A stretch of DNA of 64,000 nt from Saccharothrix sp. ST-888 (GCF_000955975.1 NZ_JYJF01000014.1:1-64000), one strand, 5' to 3'. Shown: positions 16,346 through 25,793, numbered from the stretch's first letter. The notes: generated by a model not told the origin, from the sequence alone. Made by a program: numbers and translations.

Positions 16346-17266
16346 CTAGCGGTGGACCGGCTCCGGGGTCTTGGGCTGGGCGCCGTGGACCTCGGCCTCC
16401 TCCTGGCCGAAGTAGGCGACGCCGACCGCGCTGACCACCGCGAGGAGGAAGCCGAAGGCGGCCAGCCAGCCCAGGCCGGCCCGCGAGGAGTCCCCGAGCC
16501 ACAGCACGCCGACGGCGCCGGGCACCACGGTCTCCCCGACCACCAGCGCGGCCGTGGCACCGTTGACCGAGCCGACCTGCAGCGCGACGGTGTGCAGGTA
16601 CATCCCGCCGATCCCGCCGACCAGGATCGCGTACAGCGCCGGGTCCGAGGCCAGCTCACCGAGGCCGAAGGGCTCGATGCCGTTCAGGATCCGGACGCCG
16701 ATGCCCAGGGCACCGAAGCCGAGGCCCGAGAGCAGACCGGCGACGATCGCCCCGCTCGAACCGAGCCGCCGCACGATCAGGCTGCCGCCCGCGATCAGCA
16801 CCACCGACACGCCCAGCAGCCACCAGTGCACCGCCATCTCGACATGGTGGCCGCCCTCCGGCCCGGCGGCCGTGGCGAGCAGCACCAGCGCACCGCAGAG
16901 CACACCGATCGAGGCCCATTCGAGGTTCTTCAGACGCAGGCCGAGCAGCTTGATGCTCAGCACGGCGGTGATCACCAGGTTGGCGCTGATGATGGTCTGG
17001 GAGAGGAAGAGCGGCAGCAGCCGGGCGGCCAGTGCGCCGAGCCCGAAGCCGATGAAGTCCAGGACGGTGCCGAGGATGAACTCCCAGGTCACCACGGCCT
17101 TGGCGGTGGAGGAGAGGCTCGGTCCGCCGTGTTCGGTGACGCCGGTGCCGGAGCCCTTGGCCGCCGCCTCCGCACGGGCGGAGCGGCGTGAGCCGACCGC
17201 CTGGAGTACCGAACCGGTGCCGTAGCAGGCGGACGCCGCGACGGCGGTGACAAGACCGAGGATCAC
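16346..17266 (-). CDS. DMT-superfamily (EamA-like) integral membrane transporter
   Basis: A 306-residue protein with about nine to ten hydrophobic helices, starting at VILGLVTAVAASACYGTGSVLQ and including the conserved end-of-repeat segments (LVVGETVVPGAVG, ALVLLATAAG). Substrate is not predictable; the family includes metabolite exporters and magnesium or drug transporters. The start is the GTG six bases after a GGAG box; the open frame upstream is a non-homologous, charged extension. Tail is short and hydrophilic (GQEEAEVHGAQPK). Monocistronic, convergent with mutM and divergent from the next gene. Confidence 0.8.
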   Translation of the reverse strand: MILGLVTAVAASACYGTGSVLQAVGSRRSARAEAAAKGSGTGVTEHGGPSLSSTAKAVVTWEFILGTVLDFIGFGLGALAARLLPLFLSQTIISANLVITAVLSIKLLGLRLKNLEWASIGVLCGALVLLATAAGPEGGHHVEMAVHWWLLGVSVVLIAGGSLIVRRLGSSGAIVAGLLSGLGFGALGIGVRILNGIEPFGLGELASDPALYAILVGGIGGMYLHTVALQVGSVNGATAALVVGETVVPGAVGVLWLGDSSRAGLGWLAAFGFLLAVVSAVGVAYFGQEEAEVHGAQPKTPEPVHR

Positions 17267-17419
17267 CAAAAGCTCCGATCGGATCTGGCAGGACTGATCA
17301 GCACAACTATGCCTGCTGCGAAGAGGCGCTGAGTCACCCGTCGGGAGGAACCCGGGCTGAGCCGCTCGGCGGGGGTGACATGGGCCTGGGGCAGGTCCCG
17401 CAACGGTAGCCGGGCCAGG

Positions 17420-17425
17420 TAGCGT
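17420..17425 (+). promoter_or_regulatory. Putative leaderless promoter −10
   Basis: TAGCGT followed by seven bases and the ATG at 17433; no Shine-Dalgarno is present. Confidence 0.5.
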
Positions 17426-17432
17426 CTCTCCC

Positions 17433-18779
17433 ATGAGAACTGTGCTCCGCCGTTCCCCGACCGCCAGGCCCGCCGTCCGCTCGGCTGCGCTGCTGGCGGG
17501 CCTGCTGGGGCTGCTCCTCCTGCTGGTCGCACCCACCGCCTCGGCGGCGGGCGGTATCGACGAGGCCGCGACCGCGCTGAAGAACAGCCAGGTCTACGTC
17601 GATCCGGCGATGACCAGCCGCTTCTCCGAGGACCAGGCGGCGGCCCTGAGCAGGAAGCTCAAGGACGCCGACAAGCCGATCTACGTCGCGGTCGTCCCCG
17701 ACAACGCGCAGTACCCGAGCGCGACCGTCGCCCGTGACCTGCGGACCAGGGTCGGCGTGGTCGGTGTCTACGCGATCTGGCACGGCAGCCAGTTCAAGGC
17801 CTTCCCGGACCGGGCGGCCCTCTCCCCGAACACCGCGGCCAACATGGCCGGCGCCGCCTTCCGCGACCACCCGGGAGACATCGACGCGACCCTGAACGAC
17901 TTCGTGGACCAGGCCGTCCACCAGGTCAAGGGCCACGCCGCCGAGTCCGACTCCGGCGGGGTGAGCACCGCCGCGATCGTCATCCCGCTCGCCCTGCTGG
18001 CGCTGGCCGGCGGCGGGGTCTTCCTGCTGTTCCGCCGGGCCAGGAAGCGCCGGGAGGAGCAGGCCCGCGCCGAACTCGCCCAGCTGCGCACCGTCGTGGA
18101 CGAGGACATCACCGCCTTCGGCGAGGAGCTCGACCGCCTCGACTTCAACCCCGGCGCACCCGACGCCGACGACGCCCAGCGCGCCGACTACTCGCACGCC
18201 CTCGACTCCTACGAGCGCGCCAAGCAGACCATGGACGCGGCCAAGCGGCCCACCGATGTCGCGCCGGTCACCGAGGCGCTGGCGGACGGCCGGTTCTCGC
18301 TGGCCACGCTGGCCGCCCGGCGGGAGAAGCGCCCGCTGCCGGACCGCCGTCCGCCGTGCTTCTTCGACCCCCGCCACGGCCCGTCGGTGCAGGACGTCGA
18401 CTGGGCGCCGGAGGGCGGCGCGCCGCGCACCGTGCCCGCCTGCGGGACGGACGCCGCCCGCCTCGCCAGTGGCCAGCAGCCGGACATCCGTACCGTGCAG
18501 ACCGAGTACGGCCAGCAGCCGTACTGGAACGCGGGCCCGGCCTACAGCCCGTGGGCCGGCGGCTACTTCGGCGGCGGCCTGCTGCCGGGCCTGCTGGTCG
18601 GTACCGCGCTCGGCTCGGTCTTCGCCTCGCCCGGCACCGCCTGGGCGGCCGGTGACAGCTACGGCTCCGGCTTCGAGGGCGGCGACGTCAGCGGCGCGGA
18701 CTTCAACAGCTCCGACTTCGGCGGGTTCGACGACGGCGGCTTCGGCGGTGGCGGCGACGGCGACTTCGGCGGCTTCTGA
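17433..18779 (+). CDS. Exported membrane protein with TPM-like N-domain and Gly-rich tail
   Basis: A 448-residue protein with a cleavable-looking signal peptide (about residues 15-40, ending TASAAGG), an extracytoplasmic alpha/beta domain of about 120 residues reminiscent of TPM-type domains (IYVAVVPDNAQYPSATVARDL), one transmembrane helix at about 183-205 followed by the basic stop-transfer RRARKRREEQ, a cytoplasmic coiled-coil region, and a long C-terminal tail rich in Gly, Asp, Ser and Phe (repeated GG[DF]GG, DFGGF). Expression looks leaderless. Function is unknown; the glycine-rich cytoplasmic end is typical of TPM-domain proteins in actinobacteria. Confidence 0.65.
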   Translation: MRTVLRRSPTARPAVRSAALLAGLLGLLLLLVAPTASAAGGIDEAATALKNSQVYVDPAMTSRFSEDQAAALSRKLKDADKPIYVAVVPDNAQYPSATVARDLRTRVGVVGVYAIWHGSQFKAFPDRAALSPNTAANMAGAAFRDHPGDIDATLNDFVDQAVHQVKGHAAESDSGGVSTAAIVIPLALLALAGGGVFLLFRRARKRREEQARAELAQLRTVVDEDITAFGEELDRLDFNPGAPDADDAQRADYSHALDSYERAKQTMDAAKRPTDVAPVTEALADGRFSLATLAARREKRPLPDRRPPCFFDPRHGPSVQDVDWAPEGGAPRTVPACGTDAARLASGQQPDIRTVQTEYGQQPYWNAGPAYSPWAGGYFGGGLLPGLLVGTALGSVFASPGTAWAAGDSYGSGFEGGDVSGADFNSSDFGGFDDGGFGGGGDGDFGGF

Positions 18780-18918
18780 CCCCACTACGGCCCCGCCCGC
18801 GACCCACCGCACGGCGGCCTCGATCCACCACCCGGCCCCGGTGACCTGCTCGGCAGGTCCACCGGGGCCGGTGCCGTCGACGGGGCCGGAACCACTGGCG
18901 CTGTGGCAGGCTGGCGCG

Positions 18919-19425
18919 GTGACCTCCCATGCCGCCGAGAACCTCCCGGGCCGCCCCTGCTCGATCGCCGCCGCGCTGCAGGTCGTCGGGGAGAAGTGGG
19001 CGCTGCTGGCCATCCGCGAACTCCTGTACGGGAACCACCGTTTCGAGCGGATCGTGCAGAACACCGGAGCGCCGCGCGACCGGCTCACCGCCCGGCTGCG
19101 GGCGCTGGAGGAGGCCGGTGTGATCGAGCGCCGCCCGTACCAGGAGCGCCCGCTGCGGTACGAGTACCACCTCACCGAGGCCGGCCGGGAGCTGGTGCCC
19201 GTCACCCAGGCGCTGCTCGCCTGGGGCGATCGCTGGCTGCTGCCCGTGCCCCCGGTGACTCTCGACCACGCTCCCGCCGGCCACCGCCCGCACCCGCTCG
19301 ACCCCGCCTGGACCTGCCGCACCTGCGGTGAGGAGGCGACCGGGGTGGACCTCACCCTGCGGGTCAACTCCCCGGGCTGGGACCGGCAGGGCCGGTCGTC
19401 GAATGACGGTTCGACTGCCGGATAG
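18919..19425 (+). CDS. HxlR-family winged-helix transcriptional regulator
   Basis: A 168-residue DNA-binding protein with the HxlR signature CSIAAALQVVGEKWALLAIRELL (about residues 14-36, given here as the CSIAAALQ and KWALLAIREL parts), the recognition-helix region LTARLRALEEAGVIERRPY and the wing YEYHLTEAGREL. A C-terminal CRTCGEE could bind metal. The initiator is GTG. Target genes are unknown; the acylphosphatase gene starts 10 bp downstream but appears to have its own promoter within the end of this gene. Confidence 0.85.
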   Translation: MTSHAAENLPGRPCSIAAALQVVGEKWALLAIRELLYGNHRFERIVQNTGAPRDRLTARLRALEEAGVIERRPYQERPLRYEYHLTEAGRELVPVTQALLAWGDRWLLPVPPVTLDHAPAGHRPHPLDPAWTCRTCGEEATGVDLTLRVNSPGWDRQGRSSNDGSTAG

Positions 19426-19428
19426 GGT
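19423..19428 (+). promoter_or_regulatory. Putative leaderless promoter −10 of acylphosphatase gene
   Basis: TAGGGT overlapping the stop codon of the HxlR gene, followed by seven bases and the ATG at 19436. Confidence 0.45.
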
Positions 19429-19435
19429 CGGGGCC

Positions 19436-19729
19436 ATGCACGGTCACGACAGCACCCAGCCGGTCCGGGCCACCATCTGGGTCCGGGGCAAGGTCCAGGA
19501 GGTCGGCTTCCGCTGGTGGACCAGAGCCCGTGCGATGGAGATCGGTCTGACCGGCTACACCAGCAACCTCGGCGACGGCCGGGTCCAGGTGGTCGCCGAG
19601 GGACCGCACGCCGACTGCGAGCGGCTGCTCGCCCTGCTGCGCGGGCCCGACACACCCGGCCGGGTCGTCGGCGTCACCGAGATCTGGAGTGCCACCGGCG
19701 ACGGTTACGACAGCTTCGCACTCCGCTGA
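19436..19729 (+). CDS. acyP: Acylphosphatase
   Basis: A 97-residue cytosolic enzyme that hydrolyses carboxyl-phosphate bonds such as those of acetyl- or carbamoyl-phosphate. The family signature is complete: VRGKVQEVGFRWW with catalytic Arg (about residues 17-29) and the GYTSNLGDGRVQVVAEG stretch with catalytic Asn (about 40-56). An acylphosphatase just ahead of smc is also the order in mycobacteria. Confidence 0.93.
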   Translation: MHGHDSTQPVRATIWVRGKVQEVGFRWWTRARAMEIGLTGYTSNLGDGRVQVVAEGPHADCERLLALLRGPDTPGRVVGVTEIWSATGDGYDSFALR

Positions 19730-20133
19730 CCTGCGGCTGGGGCTGGCGTCTGGCAACTGCCGGTGTCATACGGTTGCCTTCTGGGCAGACTCGTGGTTGA
19801 CTCCGCAGCGAACAGTGATCCATCCCGGGTTCGAGCGGTGCCGTTACCGATGGCCCGCCCATCCCCCTGGCGTGACGATCCCGCCATGCAGGTGACAGGC
19901 GCGCGGTAGCGTGCGGTGATCGTGTTGACCCGTACGGTCTTTGGTGAGACGCTGAAAGCCCGCGCACCAGTCTGCGTACTCCCGGCAGGGTCATGTTTTC
20001 GTGGGCGCAGCTCATGGCGGCATTCCGGCGGTGCCCAGTCGGCACTTCCGGCGCGCTGACGGGTGCGTACCCCCCTTCCCCCTAGATCTAAACCGCTTCG
20101 GTTTCGGTCACTCAGCGTGGAGGACCATTCATC
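19730..20133. other. 404-bp non-coding leader region upstream of the small coiled-coil gene
   Basis: No open frame with coding character is seen. Two TTGACY sequences (TTGACT near 19797, TTGACC near 19925) could be −35 elements but lack convincing −10 partners. A small perfect hairpin, AAACCG-CTT-CGGTTT, lies at 20090-20104, about 30 bp before the gene. The base composition drops relative to neighbouring genes. The region probably carries the promoter and an untranslated leader of the 67-residue gene. Confidence 0.4.
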
Positions 20134-20337
20134 ATGGCAAAGGCGCTTCTCGGGTACGTCGGCGGCCCCGACCCGCGAATGCTCTCCGAGATGCGACGGC
20201 TGCAGCAGCGCGTTCAGGACCTGGAGGCAGAACTCCTCCGGGTGCAGGCCGAGAACGACGCACTCACCGCTGTCGCTGACGAGCACTCGCTGCTCAGCAG
20301 CATCGAACTGGATCAGCGGGAGCCCGCACTCACCTGA
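20134..20337 (+). CDS. Small conserved coiled-coil protein (67 aa)
   Basis: The product opens MAKALLGYVGGPDPR and continues with an uninterrupted heptad helix (MLSEMRRLQQRVQDLEAELL, then VQAENDALTAVADE) ending in an acidic tail. It has a good GGAGG box ten bases before the ATG. A free-standing two-heptad leucine-zipper-like helix suggests a dimerising adaptor. I do not recognise a named family. It sits directly upstream of smc but is separated from it by a hairpin terminator. The GC profile and ribosome site support a real gene. Confidence 0.7.
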   Translation: MAKALLGYVGGPDPRMLSEMRRLQQRVQDLEAELLRVQAENDALTAVADEHSLLSSIELDQREPALT

Positions 20338-20423
20338 TCCTGACCCGATCCTCACCGATCGACGCTGCTGCGCATGAGCTTCCCGTATACGCGGATGCAG
20401 CCGTATATGGGACGCAGCTTCCG

Positions 20424-20446
20424 AGGGACGCCCGGGTGGCGTCCCT
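20424..20446 (+). terminator. Hairpin terminator between the 67-aa gene and smc
   Basis: Perfect 9-bp stem AGGGACGCC / GGCGTCCCT with a five-base loop, followed by TCGTCGT. About 85 bp after the small gene's stop. Confidence 0.65.
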
Positions 20447-20613
20447 TCGTCGTGTCCCGGGACCGACGGCCGGGGGCGCCGCGCTGAGGACGCTCTGTCG
20501 AGGGGGAGACTGCCCTTCCTCCGGCGTGGTCAAACCGCCGCCTGGCGGGTTGCTGTGCGTACGGCCGGATACAGTCGGCCAGCGGACATCTGCCGAGGCC
20601 AGGAGGAGGACGC

Positions 20614-23600
20614 GTGCACCTGAAGAGTCTCACGCTGCGCGGGTTCAAATCCTTCGCCTCGGCCACCACGCTGCGCTTCGAGCCGGGCATCACCTGCGTG
20701 GTCGGACCGAACGGCTCCGGCAAGTCCAACGTGGTCGACGCGCTCTCCTGGGTGATGGGGGAGCAGGGGGCCAAGTCGCTGCGCGGCGGCAAGATGGAGG
20801 ACGTCATCTTCGCCGGGGCCGGCGGGCGGGCGCCGCTCGGCCGGGCCGAGGTCAGCCTCACCATCGACAACACCGACGGCGCGCTGCCCATCGACTACTC
20901 CGAGGTCACCATCACCCGGACGATGTTCCGCAACGGCGGCAGCGAGTACGCGCTCAACGGCAGTGTCTGCCGTCTGCTGGACATCCAGGAACTGCTTTCC
21001 GACTCCGGTATCGGCCGGGAGATGCACGTCATCGTCGGGCAGGGGCAGTTGGACTCGGTCCTGCATGCCGACCCGATGGGGCGGCGGGCCTTCATCGAGG
21101 AGGCGGCCGGTGTGCTCAAGCACCGCAAGCGCAAGGAGAAGGCGCTGCGGAAGCTGGACGCGATGCAGGGGAACCTCAACCGGGTCCAGGACCTGGTCGC
21201 CGAACTCCGCCGCCAGCTGGGGCCGTTGGGACGCCAGGCGAAGATCGCCCGGCGGGCCGCCGGGATCCAGGCCGAGCTGCGCGATGCCCGGCTGCGGCTG
21301 CTCGCGGACGACCTGCTCACGCTGCGCCGGGCCGTCGAAGCGGAGGTCGCCGACGAGTTGGCGCTCAAGCTCCGCCGCTCCACCGTGGAACAGGAGCTGG
21401 CGAAGGCCCAGCAGCGCGAAGCCGTCCTGGAGGCCCAGGTCGAGCAGCTCGGACCGCAGCTGGAGGCCGCCCGGCAGTCCTGGTACCGGCTCTCCGCCCT
21501 CACCGAACGGGCCCGGGGCACCATCGGGCTGGCCGAGGCGCGGGTGCGGCATGCGACGAGCGGCGCCCAGGGGGAGGAGCGGCGCGGGCGCGACCCCGAG
21601 GAGCTGGAGCGGGATGCCGCCCGGGTCCGGGAGGAGGAAGCCGCCCTCGCCGAGGCGCTGGAACAGGCGCAGTACGCGCTCGCCGAGGCGGTCGAGCAGA
21701 AGTCCGAGCTCGAACGTGAACTGGCGCTGGAGGAAGCCCGGTTGAAGGCCGCTGCCCGTGCCCTCGCGGACCGGCGGGAGGGCCTCGCCCGGCTGCAGGG
21801 CCAGGCGGCGGCGGCCCGTTCCCGGGCGGCCGGGGCGCAGGCCGAGATCGGGCGGCTGACCGAGGCCCGGGACGCGGCACTGCTGCGCGCGCAGGCCGCG
21901 CAGCAGGAGTACCGGCAGCTCCAGGAGCAGGTCGACGGCGAGGCGGCGGGGGACCAGGAGTTGGACACCGCGCACGAACGGGCGAGCGAGGCGCTGACCG
22001 AGGCCGAGCGCGAACTCGCCGCCGTGCGCGACGCCTCGGGTCTGGCCGAGCGCGAGCGGGCCGCCCTGGCGGCGCGGCACGAGCTGCTGTCCCTCGGGCT
22101 CCGGCGCAAGGACGGCAGCGACGCCCTGCTCGGCGCGGCGGACCGGCCGGCCGGACTGCTCGGCCCGGCGGCGCAGTTGCTGCGGGTCACGCCCGGGTAC
22201 GAGGCCGCGGTCTCGGCGGCGCTCGGCGCGGCGGCGGACGCGGTCGCGGTGGACGGCGTGGACGCCGCCGCCCAGGCGCTGCGACTGCTGCGCAAGCAGG
22301 ACGCGGGCCGGGCGGCGCTGCTGATCGCGGATTCCGCGGTGCCGGTGGCCCTGGCCGAGCGCGGTGGGCTTCCGCACGGCGCGCGCTGGGCGGCCGAGTT
22401 GGTGGAGTCGCCGAGCGGGCTGCGTGCCGCCGTCGAGGCGCTGCTGGCCCGGGCGGCCGTCGTCGCCTCCCTGTACGAGGCTCGGCAACTGGTCGCCGAA
22501 CGGCCCGAGTTGACCGCGGTCACGGCCGAGGGGGATCTGCTCGGCGCCGGTTTCGCCCAGGGCGGCTCCGCCGGTACACCGAGCCTGCTGGAGACCCGGG
22601 CGGCGGTGGCCGAGGCGGACCGGCTGCTCGGTGAACTCGACGCCCGATGTGCGGACTTGGCCGAACGCACGGAGCTGGCCAAGGAGCGGCGGCGCATGCT
22701 GGCCGCCGAGGTCGAGCAGCTGGCGGTACGGCGGCGGCAGGCCGAGAAGGAGCAGGCCAGGACCGCCGGCACGCTCGGACGCCTCGGCGGCCAGGCCAGA
22801 GCGGCGGCCGGGGAGGCCGAACGGCTGGCGGCCGCGGCGGCCGGGGCGGAGCAGGGGCTGGCCCAGGCCCTGGCGGCGGCCGAGGAGCTGGCCGAGCGCC
22901 TGGCCTTCGCCGAGGAGGCGGCCGAGTCCGGCGAGGACGAGCCGGACGGCTCCCAGCGTGACCGGCTCGCCGAGGAGGCCGTCCGGGCCCGGCAGATCGA
23001 ACTGGAGGCCAGGCTCTCGGTCCGTACGCACGAGGAGCGGGTCCGCAACCTGGCCGGACGGGCGGACCAACTCGACCGCGTCGCACGGGCGGAGCGGGAG
23101 GCCCGGGCCCGCGCGGCCGAGCGCCGCGAGCGGGCCAGGCACGAGGCGTCCGTGGCCGCCGCCGTCGCGGCCGGGGCCCGGCAGCTGTTGGCCCGGCTGG
23201 AGCATGCGCTGGTCCGGGCCGAGGCCGAGCGGTCGGAGGTCGAGCAGGCCCGCGCCGAACGCGAGGCGGAGCTGCGGGCGGGCCGCGAGAGCGGCCACGA
23301 ACTCAAGTCCGAACTGGACAGGTTGGTGGACGCCGGGCACCGGGACGAGGTGCTGCGGGCGGAGAAGCGGCTGCGGATCGAGCAGTTGGAGGCCAAGGCG
23401 CTGGAGGAGTTCGGCATCGAGGGCGGCGAACTGCTCGCCTCGTACGGCCCGGACCGGCCGGTGCCGCCCGCGCTGCCGGAGGACGGCGGGGAGCCCGGCG
23501 AGCCGAGGCCGTACGACCGCGGTGAGCAGGAGCGGCGGCTCAAGGCGGCCGAGCGGGCGTACCAGCAGCTTGGGAAGGTCAACCCGCTCGCGCTGGAGGA

Positions 23601-24279
23601 GTTCGCGGCACTCGAGGAGCGGCACCAGTTCCTGGGCGAGCAGCTGGACGACCTGAAGAAGAGCCGCCGCGACCTGCTGGACATCGTGCGGGACGTGGAC
23701 GCCAGGGTCGAGCAGTTGTTCACCTCGGCCTACCAGGACACGGCGGCCCAGTTCGAAGGCGTGTTCTCGCGGCTCTTCCCCGGCGGGGAGGGGCGGCTGG
23801 TGCTCACCGACCCGGAGTCGATGCTGACCACCGGGGTGGAGGTGGAGGCCAGGCCGCCGGGCAAGAAGGTCAAGCGGCTCTCGCTGCTCTCCGGCGGCGA
23901 GCGCTCACTGACGGCGGTGGCGCTGCTGGTCGCCATCTTCAAGGCGCGCCCAAGCCCGTTCTATGTGATGGACGAGGTCGAGGCGGCGCTGGACGAGACC
24001 AACCTGCGGCGGCTGATCGCCATCATGGAGGAGCTGCGGGAGAGCTCCCAGCTGATCGTGATCACCCACCAGAAGCTGACCATGGAGTCGGCCGACGCGC
24101 TGTACGGGGTCACGATGAAGGGCGACGGCATCTCGCAGGTGATCAGCCAGCGGCTGCGCGACGAGCACCGGGAGCGCGGGCGGGCCCCCGCGCCCCGGCA
24201 GGCGGCCGACGGGCCGACGGACGCGGAGCTCGTCGGCGGGCGGACGGGCACTCAGCCGGTCGGCGGGCCGACGGGCTGA
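20614..24279 (+). CDS. smc: Chromosome segregation ATPase SMC
   Basis: Structural-maintenance-of-chromosomes protein of 1221 residues, the DNA-entrapping motor of the condensin complex with ScpA and ScpB, which are not in this window. Walker A GPNGSGKSN lies at about residues 31-39; two long Ala/Glu/Arg-rich coiled-coil arms flank a hinge around 500-660; the C-terminal head has the ABC signature LSGGERSLTA (about 1091-1100) and Walker B FYVMDEVEAALDE (about 1115-1127). The C-terminal ~30 residues are a polar, Gly/Pro-rich tail with near-repeats of GG-R-TG-QPVGGPTG. GTG start with a GGAGGAGG box. Confidence 0.97.
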   Translation: MHLKSLTLRGFKSFASATTLRFEPGITCVVGPNGSGKSNVVDALSWVMGEQGAKSLRGGKMEDVIFAGAGGRAPLGRAEVSLTIDNTDGALPIDYSEVTITRTMFRNGGSEYALNGSVCRLLDIQELLSDSGIGREMHVIVGQGQLDSVLHADPMGRRAFIEEAAGVLKHRKRKEKALRKLDAMQGNLNRVQDLVAELRRQLGPLGRQAKIARRAAGIQAELRDARLRLLADDLLTLRRAVEAEVADELALKLRRSTVEQELAKAQQREAVLEAQVEQLGPQLEAARQSWYRLSALTERARGTIGLAEARVRHATSGAQGEERRGRDPEELERDAARVREEEAALAEALEQAQYALAEAVEQKSELERELALEEARLKAAARALADRREGLARLQGQAAAARSRAAGAQAEIGRLTEARDAALLRAQAAQQEYRQLQEQVDGEAAGDQELDTAHERASEALTEAERELAAVRDASGLAERERAALAARHELLSLGLRRKDGSDALLGAADRPAGLLGPAAQLLRVTPGYEAAVSAALGAAADAVAVDGVDAAAQALRLLRKQDAGRAALLIADSAVPVALAERGGLPHGARWAAELVESPSGLRAAVEALLARAAVVASLYEARQLVAERPELTAVTAEGDLLGAGFAQGGSAGTPSLLETRAAVAEADRLLGELDARCADLAERTELAKERRRMLAAEVEQLAVRRRQAEKEQARTAGTLGRLGGQARAAAGEAERLAAAAAGAEQGLAQALAAAEELAERLAFAEEAAESGEDEPDGSQRDRLAEEAVRARQIELEARLSVRTHEERVRNLAGRADQLDRVARAEREARARAAERRERARHEASVAAAVAAGARQLLARLEHALVRAEAERSEVEQARAEREAELRAGRESGHELKSELDRLVDAGHRDEVLRAEKRLRIEQLEAKALEEFGIEGGELLASYGPDRPVPPALPEDGGEPGEPRPYDRGEQERRLKAAERAYQQLGKVNPLALEEFAALEERHQFLGEQLDDLKKSRRDLLDIVRDVDARVEQLFTSAYQDTAAQFEGVFSRLFPGGEGRLVLTDPESMLTTGVEVEARPPGKKVKRLSLLSGGERSLTAVALLVAIFKARPSPFYVMDEVEAALDETNLRRLIAIMEELRESSQLIVITHQKLTMESADALYGVTMKGDGISQVISQRLRDEHRERGRAPAPRQAADGPTDAELVGGRTGTQPVGGPTG

Positions 24280-24353
24280 TCCACCGGCTCGGCCACCGGA
24301 GCTTCTGCCCGTATCGCGGGCCGGTCGCGGATACTGGACAGGTTGTGAATCCT

Positions 24354-24373
24354 CCCCCTCACGGACGAGGGGG
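24354..24373. terminator. Hairpin downstream of smc
   Basis: Perfect 7-bp stem CCCCCTC / GAGGGGG with a six-base loop and a following CTTCTC. Lies 75 bp after smc in a 262-bp gap before ftsY that otherwise shows no feature. The preceding GTGAATCCT gives it some likeness to insertion-sequence end hairpins, but no transposase is near. Confidence 0.5.
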
Positions 24374-24541
24374 CTTCTCACTCGGTCGTTGTGATGACCT
24401 CATGACGGCCAGGCCCCGACCGGTCCCCGATGACCCGGCCGGGGCGCAGCAGTGGAGCGGCAGCGCGGTGCGCCTTGCCGACCGAAGGATCACTGTCACC
24501 CCTCGGCCGTCCGGTCGGGGGATCCAGCAAGGGAGATCTAT

Positions 24542-25780
24542 GTGGAATACGTGATCCTTGCCGTCGTCATCGCCGTGATCGCCATCGGCGCGGTCGCGGG
24601 GCTCGTCGTCAACGGCAGACGGCAGAAGCAGCTGCCTCCGAAGTCCGAGGCACCCGTCATCACCAAGCCGGCCGAGCCGAAGGCCGAGCCGGGCGCCACC
24701 GCGACGGTTGCTCCGACGGCCGCTCCGGAGGCCGAGCCGGGCGAGGCCCCGGTCGGCGAGCAGGCCGCGCCCACGGTGGCGGAGCCCACCGAGACCGTCG
24801 AGGAGGTGGAGCTCCCGGCGGCCGCCGAGGAGGCCCCGGCCCTCGAGGTCCCCGAGCCCACCGCCGGCCGCCTGGTCCGGCTGCGCTCCCGGCTCTCCCG
24901 CTCGCAGAACTCGCTCGGCAAGGGGCTGCTCACGCTGCTCTCCCGCGAGCGGCTGGACGAGGACACCTGGGAGGAGATCGAGGAGACCCTGCTCACCGCC
25001 GACGTCGGTGTCGCGCCCACCCAGGAGCTGGTGGACAAGCTGCGTACCAGGGTCAAGGTGCTCGGCACCCGTACGCCGGAGGAGCTGCGGGGGCTGCTGC
25101 ACGAGGAACTGGTCGCGCTGATCGGCACGGACGCCGACCGCTCGCTGAAGACCGCCAAGCACGAGGGCGGCCGGCCGGCCGTCGTCCTGGTGGTCGGCGT
25201 CAACGGCGTCGGCAAGACCACCACCTCCGGCAAGCTGGGCCGGGTCCTGGTCGCGGACGGCCGCAAGGTCGTGCTCGGCGCGGCGGACACCTTCCGCGCC
25301 GCCGCCGCCGACCAGCTGCAGACCTGGGGCGAGCGGGTCGGCGCGCAGACCGTCCGCGGACCCGAGGGCGGCGACCCCGCCTCGGTCGCCTTCGACGCGG
25401 TCAAGGAGGGCATCGCCGAGCAGGCGGACACCGTCCTGATCGACACCGCCGGCCGACTGCACACCAAGACCGGCCTGATGGACGAGCTCGGCAAGGTCAA
25501 GCGGGTCGTCGAGAAGCACGGTCCGGTGGACGAGGTGCTGCTGGTGCTCGACGCCACCACCGGTCAGAACGGCCTGGTGCAGGCCCGGGTCTTCGCCGAG
25601 GTCGTGGACATCACCGGCATCGTGCTCACCAAGCTGGACGGTACCGCCAAGGGCGGCATCGTGGTCGCCGTCCAGCGCGAGCTGGGTGTCCCGGTCAAGC
25701 TGATCGGGCTCGGCGAGGGCGCGGACGACCTGGCGCCGTTCGAGCCGGGCGCGTTCGTGGACGCCCTGATCGGGGACTGA
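24542..25780 (+). CDS. ftsY: Signal recognition particle receptor FtsY
   Basis: GTPase that docks SRP–ribosome complexes at the membrane for co-translational insertion. The 412-residue product starts at the GTG reading VEYVILAVVIA, giving a single N-terminal transmembrane anchor (about residues 3-24) that is characteristic of actinobacterial FtsY; an acidic Ala/Pro/Glu-rich A-domain follows to about 100, then the NG domain with GVNGVGKTTTS (about 219-229), DTAGRLH (about 301), and TKLDGTAKGG (about 362-371). Its partner Ffh is encoded at 33.5 kb. Confidence 0.96.
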   Translation: MEYVILAVVIAVIAIGAVAGLVVNGRRQKQLPPKSEAPVITKPAEPKAEPGATATVAPTAAPEAEPGEAPVGEQAAPTVAEPTETVEEVELPAAAEEAPALEVPEPTAGRLVRLRSRLSRSQNSLGKGLLTLLSRERLDEDTWEEIEETLLTADVGVAPTQELVDKLRTRVKVLGTRTPEELRGLLHEELVALIGTDADRSLKTAKHEGGRPAVVLVVGVNGVGKTTTSGKLGRVLVADGRKVVLGAADTFRAAAADQLQTWGERVGAQTVRGPEGGDPASVAFDAVKEGIAEQADTVLIDTAGRLHTKTGLMDELGKVKRVVEKHGPVDEVLLVLDATTGQNGLVQARVFAEVVDITGIVLTKLDGTAKGGIVVAVQRELGVPVKLIGLGEGADDLAPFEPGAFVDALIGD

Positions 25781-25793
25781 TCCACCCGTACCC

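Noticed and set aside
19805..19850. Possible tRNA (GGTTCGAG sequence)
   Set aside because: The T-loop-like motif has no matching T-stem, anticodon arm or acceptor stem around it.
20530..23625. Minus-strand open frame of over 1000 codons opposite smc
   Set aside because: It is antisense to the fully motif-supported SMC coding sequence and has no recognisable domain.
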